Of a stretch of 10,478 nucleotides of DNA, positions 1 to 7,001 are shown one piece after another. Under the pieces are notes generated by a model. That model saw only the letters and a program-made list of their open reading frames with translations. It was not told where the DNA came from and made no database searches. The DNA lies in contig JAEPRB010000627.1 in assembly GCA_016758965.1 (NCBI GenBank), positions 1-10,478 of the forward strand, given 5' to 3'. Each line of letters opens with the position of its first letter. Position 1 is the stretch's first letter. This stretch comes from Circinella minor (Eukaryota > Mucoromycota > Mucoromycetes > Mucorales > Lichtheimiaceae). Made by a program: the position numbers and the translations under genes.

Positions 1-154
1 TATGTGATTACAATCAATAATGCTAATGATAATGAAAGAGATAAAAATGATAATAATGTTATTTATAATGGGGATTATACTAATATTGGAGATAATATAT
101 ATGAGGAAAGAGAAAAAAATTGGGTAATGGTATGCACGTTACAATATATAATGT

Positions 155-469
155 TTATATTAAAAATCTCAATCTATAATTTATTTTGACAGGTATTAGA
201 GAAAAGTAGGCAACATACTCAGGCTGTAATACTGTTGGTGGTTGTTCGGCTGGTTGTTGAAAAGCCTCATCATGGGTACGTCGAGTTGGAACAACAGAAT
301 CTAGTACAATTGGTTGCTCAGGTACGTTATTAATGTTAATGATAGTTCTCAATGCATCAACAAAAATAAGAGAGTCAGGACTTGAAGTTTAGGGATGGTT
401 TGTATTGGCTGGACAATCGCGATGATTTGTTCTAGGATGTGTTGTGCTTCCACATGCATGACAGGCCAT
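155..469 (-). pseudogene. Small zinc-knuckle protein, 5' part, interrupted by one in-frame TAA
   Basis: The ATG at 467-469 opens a frame with a compact Cys/His cluster within the first 20 residues: CHACGSTTHPRTNHRDC, spacing C-x2-C-x4-H-x4-H-x2-C. This is a zinc-knuckle-like motif of the kind seen in nucleic-acid-binding proteins of fungal mobile elements. After 26 residues there is a TAA at 389-391. The same frame then stays open to 155 as a Pro/Gln-rich tail (for example FQQPAEQPPTVLQPEY). A GTATGT donor-like site lies just after that tail, and a 45-nt GTATGT...TAG interval could be an intron, but no clear coding follows before the window edge. The TAA would be Gln if its first base had been C. 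The leader before the ATG is T-rich (484-500 on this strand). The product is unidentified. I am fairly sure of the knuckle and less sure of the 3' extent. Confidence 0.5.
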
Positions 470-1074
470 TTTTACAGTGTTAAAATCCAGGAGAAAAAAA
501 AAGAAACAGGACAAATAAAAAACTTTTGTTCTATGGCGCGATTTTAACAGATTATCAGTCTAAAATAAATACAAAAGCCGATGCCCAATGATGATATAGA
601 ATATCATAGGTGTGGAAAAGACTTTTTATTATGACAAAAAAAACACAAATATGAATCTGGAGATACACACATAATAAATTCTTACATAAAACTTAAAATA
701 TAAACAAAGCCGCACATTGCCTTTCGATTGATGGTAAAATCACTACAATTTCTATAGTAGCAATAGGTCGAAACAAAAACCCTTTCCATAGACAACTTTT
801 TTATATTTATTTCCAGCAGCCAATGTTTTTATATCGGAATAGCTGACAATTATTTTTAAAATACAGTGAGCAAATGAAAAGCAAAAGAATAGGAATTGAA
901 AGGCAGAGTATCTTACAAAAAAGGGAATTTCTGAAAGTTCAACTATATTAATATTTTAGTTTTTGAATATTACATGATTCCATGTTTGCTATTGTTGACA
1001 AAACATCTTTATTATAAGTGGCACTTTGACAGCTCTGATCTCAATAAATAAATTTTTTTGATGCACTTTCATAC
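470..1074. other. Intergenic stretch, no gene seen
   Basis: About 600 bp of AT-rich sequence separate the zinc-knuckle gene from the hairpin element. Apart from the T-rich leader of the minus-strand gene next to 469, I see no long open frame, splice-bounded exon, repeat or RNA gene on either strand. Confidence 0.5.
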
Positions 1075-1128
1075 AAAAAAAAAAAATAGCCCTGATCTGC
1101 TAAGAGCTTCCGCGCTCTGCGCAGATTG
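1075..1128 (-). repeat. GC-rich nested hairpin followed by a T12 run (repeat end, SINE-like or Helitron-like)
   Basis: Bases 1095-1100 (atctgc) pair with 1121-1126 (gcagat). Inside them 1103-1107 (agagc) pair with 1114-1118 (gctct) around a six-base loop, giving 11 Watson-Crick pairs in a nested hairpin. On the minus strand the hairpin is followed by a short spacer and a run of 12 T (1075-1086), as in a Pol III terminator or SINE tail. On the plus strand it is followed six bases later by CTAA (1134-1137), which fits the CTRR end of a Helitron. The block from about 1087 to 1210 is visibly richer in GC than its surroundings. The structure is seen directly; the element class is inferred and unresolved. 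Confidence 0.4.
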
Positions 1129-1168
1129 TAAGCCTAATTTGGAAATCCATACAATGATTCAAGTCCAC

Positions 1169-1351
1169 TTATGGCTCAGGACTTGCGCCCGGACTCACGG
1201 GGAATTCAGTTTGATATGCTCTACATATTAACAGTAGTAACAAATTATATTGATTAATGTTTCTTGAATGACAATTGTGGGGTGGTTGCGAGGATGAGGA
1301 AGGAAAGCCAAACACTTTCTCACCCTCGTTACTTGTTGAGGCAGGACGCAT
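1169..1351 (-). CDS. Possible 3' continuation of the multi-exon gene beyond a TGA
   Basis: This frame starts immediately after the TGA at 1352-1354 and is in phase with the last exon of the large minus-strand gene, so removing one codon would fuse the two. Its first half is Ser/Pro/Asn-rich (FPSSSSQPPHNCHSRN). Its second half is Leu-rich and overlaps the GC-richer block next to the hairpin, so it may be repeat sequence rather than protein. It could be the true C-terminus behind a nonsense change, or simply 3' UTR. I lean slightly to the second view, because the TGA is a perfectly good end for the upstream gene. Confidence 0.2.
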   Translation of the reverse strand: MRPASTSNEGEKVFGFPSSSSQPPHNCHSRNINQYNLLLLLICRAYQTEFPVSPGASPEP

Positions 1352-3944
1352 TCATAGCCCCCATTCGAGTATGAAGGGAATACTGACATAATATGGATCA
1401 CCTAAAATTATGTTAATGAGAACATTGTACCATTTTAATTGACCTTTGATTTTTACCCAGCCAAATTCATCAGGGACACCATCATATTGTTGTTCATCAA
1501 TACATTTTTCATTTGCTATTGTTTTTTCATGGTTTGACTCCAAGTGAGAAGGATATTGTTTTGCATCATCCATGATGGGTTCGTCAGTGTTTAGGGGGTG
1601 ACAATAATAAGTTGGACAAGTCCAATCAGTTTCGGTACATGGTGCTATTAATGATGAAGGACGTCCAAATCTTTCAGCTATTGGACTATGATTATCTTCA
1701 AGTGTTTGTAGACTTGAGATTATGTTATGACCACTTTCTTACATTTTACGCTACAGATGTATAGGAAAAAAATAGTCAGCATCTCAATTGATAAATAACT
1801 ATCATTCCGTTTCACTTTCTTACCTACCATAAACATTAATAAAGAAGATAACGTTATAGGGAAATTCTTCATGCTCCGAATATTTTTTAGAATGTCAATT
1901 TTTTGCAATATAAAGAAAAGGTTTGATAAGATGCACAGAAGAAATTTTACCATCAGGACCTATAATCAAGAATAGTATTTAGTTTATTATGATGAAGATG
2001 ATGATCTTTTTTTTTACCTGTCAATTGTAAGATCCATCCGATAGTGTCATTTCCAGCACTCTCACCATTGTAAACATTGACCAAACTATCAACAATATCT
2101 TTGCCTTCATGAACCAACTTGCATTCATCCCCAAAAAGCTTTACATCATTTGGAAATATTTTGGCCAATTCACTGGCGGCTACATTATATTCATTGTCCT
2201 TAAAGTCTACAACAAACCGTAAGCCAATTTTAAATGCAATTGTATGTCCAGTTGAGTTATAGCACAATCATTTTGAGTTAGTGCTTTGTTTAGAAATGGA
2301 ATCACCACTAAAAATATTTTAATTAGTAACAATGATACGTAATAATATTTATGGAATAAATAAGGCAAACAAACGAACAATCGAACAAAACAACTCACAT
2401 CCTTAAGCATACTAAATTATTACTAGCAGAAAGTAATAGATCAAAAAGAGGTGCCCAGAGTCTTGCAAGATAATCAGTTTCTGTATATTTATTTGCTTTT
2501 GAAGGGATAAATAAGTTGGGATGGTTCTCTAATAAATTGAGACTATGATATTCATCAGAATTCATTTATGTTGCAAAAAATAATTATCCACAAGCCATTC
2601 TGTATTAATCTCATACATACACTAGATCAAATACATCAAGAATCTTGCCTTCAAATCTATTAAATGATTCCGATACTTTTCATCTTCATCAAATACCTTT
2701 GTCCCTTACTAAAACCATTTTCAATGGCACACAACTAAAAACCAAATTACATTGTGAGTAACTACCATGTGTATTTGACATGTAGGTAACCTATAACAAC
2801 AAATATGGTATTATTCTTACATTTACAAGAATTTTCCAACTAGTCAAAAGACGTTTAGTCAATAACGAGGGATCTACTTTGGTTGGATAATGTTTCTTCA
2901 TATCCTCTGAAAATTCCTCCCATTCATCCACTTCAAACAGTTTTCGTTGGCCTTTATCAGAAGCGTTCACCATATCCACCAAGTGACTCAGGCCACATCT
3001 TATTTGGAAACAAAAAAGGGTTAGCATCATTATACACATAAAACAAACCCATCCATTTTATCTCTCAATATTAATAATTTTTTTTTATACTTCATTATTT
3101 TTTCTTTCTCTCTTGTTAATTCACCACCATTTCGTTTCTTCTGCTGAAGGTTCTTTGCCTCTTCGGTTGTGATACTAAGTAATTTGGCTTTTTGTTTGTT
3201 ATATTAGTCTAATCGGAGATATTATTGAGCGGAATCAAAGAACAGCAGCATGAAAGTTATACACACTTGTAAAATCCAAAGGTACTTCTTCATCTTTAGT
3301 TTCATCATCATTAGCTTCAATATTATCACTAGCTTGGGTATCATCAGCTTGTTCAGCATTATCTTCTTTATTATCTTGGTCGTTGATCTAAAAAAAACAG
3401 TTAATAGAATACATAATAATTCATCTTTTTTTTTCTTTTTGCATAATATAAAAATTGTTGTTATCAGAGTATAACATTATATCTTTGCTTACGTTGTTAC
3501 CATGTCTTGACTTTTTATTTATCTCTTTATCCAAAGTACTACCCAAACGTTTGGAACTAATAATTGCTCCTTTATAAGCATTTTTACGACTTTCTTGTTC
3601 AAATTGTTTTTTTAATGTTTTTTCTTTGCATTCATTTTCAAGTTCTTCGTATTTTTCAATGAAAGTTTCATAAACAAGCTTTTAACTGACTTATTTTTGT
3701 AAAAAACTTTGAGTTTTGAACAGTACATTACAAGTGCAGGGGTTGATTGCGAATGGTCTGAAATATTTTGAAAAAGTTCAAGGAGATGGGTGTGAGTAAT
3801 AGCAGGTTGCACTCTTCGGTTCGGTACTGTTCCTTGAGCAATACTTAAAGCAAGATCTTCAACAGAAGACCATTTGTTGACAGTTAAACCTGAAAAATGG
3901 ATTGGCACGCCCATCTTTTCACATTGCCTTGTTGAAAAAGACAT
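1352..3944 (-). pseudogene. Nine-exon gene of an uncharacterised multicopy Mucoromycota-type family, damaged
   Basis: Exons (high to low): 3944-3493, 3387-3263, 3174-3091, 2998-2821, 2734-2621, 2542-2399, 2307-2018, 1959-1828, 1737-1352. The order of segments is an N-terminal region (NKWSSVEDLALSIAQ), a charged coiled-coil-like stretch (EKYEELENECKEK), an acidic exon, then a core with TETDYLARLWAPLFDLLL, GLRFVVDFKDNEYNVAASE, CKLVHEGKDIVDSL and GWILQLTG. From memory these core blocks resemble hypothetical proteins repeated many times in Mucorales genomes; no function is established. Asp and Glu/Lys in VVDFKD...SELAK are weakly reminiscent of PD-(D/E)XK nucleases, which is only a guess. Breaks are one frame slip in exon 1 (about 3680), two in exon 5 (about 2705 and 2680), and TGA codons at 2268-2270 and 1895-1897. 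It is coding in origin with good confidence; the function is unknown. Confidence 0.7.
1738..3492 (-). other. Eight spliceosomal introns of the multi-exon gene
   Basis: Introns are 3492-3388 (GTAAGC, 105 nt), 3262-3175 (GTATAA, branch ctaat), 3090-2999 (GTATAA, branch gctaac before a T-run), 2820-2735 (GTAAGA), 2620-2543 (GTATGT, branch attaat), 2398-2308 (GTGAGT), 2017-1960 (GTAAAA, 58 nt) and 1827-1738 (GTAGGT, branch gctgac). All end in AG. Seven of the eight joins keep the reading frame directly; the region around exon 5 needs the two frame slips noted for the gene. For the last intron the first AG after the branch (1751) breaks the frame, while the AG 13 nt downstream restores it. Consistent splicing across the gene shows that it was once a functional transcript. 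Confidence 0.7.
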
Positions 3945-4014
3945 TGAGCCATTCAGAGCAATATGGGAAGGTTCTCATGGGTGAATTTTAGGCATGGGTT
4001 ACAAATGGGGGAGT

Positions 4015-4021
4015 TTTTATA
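4015..4021 (-). promoter_or_regulatory. TATA box of the multi-exon gene
   Basis: TATAAAA on the minus strand, within TATATAGTATAAAAACTCC, lies 71 bases upstream of the ATG at 3944. The spacing matches the TATA-like element of the intact gene at the right end of the window. An in-frame TGA shortly upstream of the ATG supports 3944 as the start. Confidence 0.45.
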
Positions 4022-4145
4022 CTATATATGTTATTATATAAAAAATGAAGGTGCTTTTTTTTTCATAGAAGAAAAGGATAAATATAATTATATAAAAACC
4101 AAAGGTGTGTACTTTAGGTATATAAGAATGGGACAATGTGAATAA

Positions 4146-4620
4146 CTGCAATAAGGGTGTATTCACGACGAGGAAGGTTATGAGCAATAAAAAGAAAACT
4201 TATATATTTTCCAACCCGCAGCATTTGATTTAGAACACTATCTTTTTTAAACTCCAGTCATTTGAAAAAATGTGATATTCCAACAATTGATAAGAAGAAA
4301 TACCTTGTATCTGGCGATCTAACTATGTTCTGAAAAAGCTATTTTCAATTTTTGTAAAATGAAATATTATCCCCAACTGTAGATAACGGAAAAGCAAGGT
4401 GTTTTTTTATCTTAATTAGTTTTAATGAGTGCAATCTATGAAGAACATAAAGACAAGATGGTTTCCGGTACATCATGTTATGTATTGAAAGAAAAAATAT
4501 AGAGTTTATTGAAGAAAAAGAGGGTATTGTATTATTTCGAAAATGAGGAGAAAAAAAGCCTAATCTTTTTATTTTATTCTATGGTAATAAGAATTTTTAA
4601 TCATTATCTACACACGTGTC
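4146..4620. other. Intergenic stretch, no gene seen
   Basis: AT-rich sequence between the promoter of the minus-strand gene and the tandem duplication. I see no convincing open frame, intron-bounded exon or repeat on either strand. Confidence 0.45.
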
Positions 4621-4623
4621 AGC

Positions 4624-4960
4624 TTAAATGTAATCTCCCATAACCATAGCACCAAGACCCACTTTGCGAACAAAGGATGCATAAGTCCAAAGTACCACTA
4701 ATAGTAGCAGCATCAGCAACATTTGTGAGGAAATCCAATGTTGTACTTGGAGAGACAATGCAATTAACTGTTGACGAAATCCTTGAATAAAACTAATATC
4801 TCTCCTAAATAAATAAAATCATAATGAGAAAATACATACACAAAAAGTGGATTCCATTATCATATGCATTAGTTCCATACTGGCCTTTTATAATATTCCA
4901 CCGGTTTGACTCATGTGTTTATGTCTAATCACAATCAGTTCAAGATGTTGTCTTCCATAA
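4624..4960 (-). pseudogene. 3' end of an unidentified membrane-protein gene (duplicate copy A)
   Basis: On the minus strand an upstream segment reads SNRWNIIKGQYGTNAYDNGI. After a 37-nt GTGTAT...TTTAG interval (4841-4805), 59 codons follow from 4804 to a TAA at 4624-4626. These include a strongly hydrophobic stretch (MLLMLLLLVVLW), then positive residues (FVRKVG) and the end MVMGDYI, so a C-terminal membrane anchor is likely. The joining interval is shorter than the other introns here, so the segment may be a decayed exon pair. The order THE-x-NRW followed by NAYDNG faintly recalls the TTxE and Asn/Asp-Pro-Tyr-Asp-x-Gly region of DHHC palmitoyltransferases, but the downstream membrane segment does not fit well. 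I do not assign a function. No 5' exons are evident. Confidence 0.35.
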
Positions 4961-4965
4961 CACCA
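4624..4965. repeat. Tandem duplication, copy A
   Basis: This unit aligns with the directly adjacent unit at 4966-5285. Shared landmarks are acaaaggatg (4670 against 5015), aaagtac, attccattatcat, agttccatactg, ccttttataatatt and tcatgtgtt (4911 against 5234). The offset falls from 345 to 323 bases along the unit because of indels. Divergence is substantial, so the duplication is not recent. Confidence 0.8.
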
Positions 4966-5285
4966 AAACAGCAGTGCTTAGAACATAATTGCTCCACAAT
5001 GCTCCACTTTTCAGACAAAGGATGTATAAGCCCAAAGTACTACTTACAGCAGCACCAACAACACGCGTGGACAGATCCAATGCCATACTTGCAGAGACTA
5101 TACAAGTGATTGCTGGCAAAATCTATAAATAAAACCAATATTTCTCCTAAATAAATAAATACATAAAGGATGGATTCCATTATCATTGCGCTAGTTCCAT
5201 ACTGACCTTTTATAATATTTCCGCCAATTAGCTTCATGTGTTATCCGTTCATACACATCTAAACTGATGCTTCGAGCATAACTAC
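4966..5285. repeat. Tandem duplication, copy B, with degraded coding
   Basis: This is the second copy of the unit. Read on the minus strand like copy A it gives SYARSISLDVYERITHEANW, then, after indels, a version of the hydrophobic C-terminus carrying three stops: TGA where copy A has CGC (5011-5013 against 4666-4668), plus TAG and TAA where copy A has TTG and TTA. Copy B is therefore the more decayed unit, although it keeps the upstream portion better than copy A. Short uninterrupted frames in this block on both strands are by-products. Confidence 0.75.
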
Positions 5286-5575
5286 TACTTCATTCCTCCA
5301 TCTTTTATAGTAAGAAGATAATTTAAACTCAAAGAGAACTAAAAAATAGAAAAATACATGTGCACTTTTTTTTTTATTTCTTTATATAAACCTTCTTATA
5401 TTAGCTTACAAACTATTTCCTTTTTAAACATATATACTGGTTTGCATTGGTTAATATATGAATGAACTGTGTTCACTTTCTAAAAATAAAAACAAAAGTT
5501 GGCGGAATTGACCTTATACTCAAAATTTTCTGGGGCCTACTATGATGGTTGATGGGTATGGGAGACCTGGCGAAT
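5286..5575. other. Intergenic stretch, no gene seen
   Basis: AT-rich sequence with a T10 run near 5367. No exon, RNA gene or clear upstream exon of the duplicated minus-strand gene was found. Confidence 0.4.
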
Positions 5576-5579
5576 AGAA

Positions 5580-5636
5580 TTAAAGTGCGGAAATAGACTT
5601 TATAGCCAATCATTAGCCTAAGTTAAAGTGCGGAAA
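5580..5636 (+). repeat. 14-bp direct repeat, two copies 43 bp apart
   Basis: The 14-mer ttaaagtgcggaaa occurs at 5580-5593 and again at 5623-5636. Its GC content is above that of the surrounding DNA. Paired short repeats of this kind can be transposase subterminal binding sites or remnants of an element end, but no matching inverted copy was noticed elsewhere in the window. Confidence 0.5.
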
Positions 5637-5820
5637 CGAAGTTAAGGTGTTGAGTTTACATTCTAGTTTCCTTTTTTGGAATGCTGCGTGTTTTGTTTGT
5701 TATGCAGGATAAGAACTTCTTTTACATTTTTTTTGACACAATCTCATACACTTGCTTTATTTATTATTATTTTATTTGTCACTACATATGGTATTACCTG
5801 TCAAAAATATTACTACACTG

Positions 5821-6394
5821 ATGGATTCCAATTTATTGATTGAAACACCCGATGTCGACGATAATGCGGTACTTAGAATAATATATAATTGCCAAGCTCA
5901 ATAATATTCTGTTCAAAAAATACATTAGAAATGACAAATAAAATCCGAGAAAATGCCTTCAAAAATAATATATGTGGTTCGCATAACACAACATTAGTTG
6001 CTTCTGAGGCTCAAATACCACCTCCTCTTACTTATCTGTAACAACTAACAAGCTAATAATAATTCATCAAGACACCCATCACCACAACGACCATTAGCAT
6101 TAAAAAGAAATATTTTTTCTACTCTATATTGATTCATCATATTCCTAGTTCAACATTTTCTTCATCTTACCATCCAACAATCTTTTTATTAAACATGATG
6201 GGATCATTCTCACCTACTTTTTCGCAATCCCCCTCGATTCCATGTTCAAAGTATAAATTATTCTTTATCATCATCATCACCACCGCCATCACCACAACAA
6301 CAACCTTCTCAAGACAAAGAAGAAATGACCGCAGTGCTCAAATTGTCATTTAGGCATTTGCCCTGGTAGAAGAGGTGTATTTGCTGAGAAGTAG
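5821..6394 (+). pseudogene. Ser/Pro/Gln-rich protein with C-terminal zinc-knuckle-like motif, frameshifted
   Basis: The reading starts at the ATG at 5821 (MDSNLLIETPDVDDNAVLRI). It moves to another frame from about 5889 to 6038 (NTLEMTNKIRENAFKNN), with a TAA at 6039-6041. It then continues in further frames at 6049-6129 (SSRHPSPQRPLALKRN) and 6133-6320 (SPTFSQSPSIP or SSSSPPPSPQQQPSQDKEE), and ends at 6329-6391 with PQCSNCHLGICPGRRG (C-x2-C-x4-C). A TGA at 6326-6328 precedes that motif. The low-complexity Ser/Pro/Gln body plus a terminal Cys cluster parallels the intact minus-strand gene at 9633-10172, which also ends in CxxCxxxxCP. At least three frame slips are needed, so this is a decayed copy if the reading is right. 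No homolog is named. Individual joins are uncertain. Confidence 0.4.
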
Positions 6395-6759
6395 CATCGA
6401 AAAAATAATAAAATCATAAATGAATATGGTGCATACTGCTATAACCGTTAAAAAAAATCAGCTCCGATCACTTTTTTTCAAAATGTATCTTCATCTCCTA
6501 AACATTATTTTTTACAAAAACTTCGCATCAAATACATAAAGAAGAGTATTAGAAACAACTTTGATGTGACAGATTGTTGTATCCAACGTACAATGGCTTC
6601 ATAATAACGGTCATTTAATAATATATATTTAAATACAGCATACTTCAAATATGTTTCACTGACATTTTGGTATTTTACAGTATGTTTCAATGACTCTTGA
6701 TATTAAAGAAGTCCATCTTCTTTATTGATACTATTTGACAGCTGCGTTGATATATTATT
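6346..6759 (-). pseudogene. Weak gene remnant converging on the zinc-knuckle pseudogene
   Basis: One minus-strand frame reads for 137 codons with only five stops (6703-6705, 6505-6507, 6478-6480, 6448-6450, 6439-6441). Between them the composition is protein-like, for example YQNVSETYLKYAVFKYILL, DRYYEAIVRWIQQSVTSK and CLGDEDTF. All five stops are TAA, TGA or TAG, and each could have been CAA, CGA or CAG. No start codon or intron is evident. The plus strand is also fairly open here, so the strand choice is not secure. Function unknown; the reading could be chance in AT-rich DNA. Confidence 0.25.
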
Positions 6760-6768
6760 TTATCAACG
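6745..6768. repeat. 8-bp perfect inverted repeat
   Basis: cgttgata (6745-6752) and tatcaacg (6761-6768) form a perfect stem around an 8-nt AT loop, about 235 bp upstream of the transposase start. No second copy was seen after the transposase, so it is not shown to be an element end. Confidence 0.4.
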
Positions 6769-6896
6769 GCAAAACGTATAGGATATAATGTTCACATATA
6801 CCATTGTCATTATTCATCATCATTAACAAATCAGAAGACTATCATTGTTTCATATACGCATATTATTGATATACCCGACCATTGATTAGGATTTAA

Positions 6897-6904
6897 TATA
6901 AATA
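6897..6904 (+). promoter_or_regulatory. TATA box of the transposase gene
   Basis: TATAAATA sits 98 bases upstream of the first ATG (7002). It is followed by a strongly T-rich leader (about 6945-6993) with T10 and T6 runs. This is the general TATA plus T-rich-leader arrangement also seen before the intact minus-strand gene. Confidence 0.5.
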
Positions 6905-7001
6905 GTGATAATATTTTATTATAATAAACTTCAGTTTAATTATTGTTCTTTTTTTTTTACTATTTTTTCTTAAACTTATTTTTACTTTTTATTTCATTTC
7001 A

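Noticed and set aside
3250..3474. Plus-strand open frame of 74 codons, rich in Ile and Phe
   Set aside because: It lies opposite exon 2 and intron 1 of the minus-strand gene, whose acidic exon is bounded by proper splice sites. Its hydrophobic composition is the antisense of that acidic exon and of T-rich intron sequence.
3963..4145. Plus-strand open frame of 60 codons
   Set aside because: It covers the TATA box and leader of the minus-strand gene and shows no domain or plausible upstream signal.
4906..5109. Plus-strand frame rich in Gln and His
   Set aside because: It spans the junction of the two duplicated units and is antisense to the Leu-rich membrane segment, which accounts for its composition.
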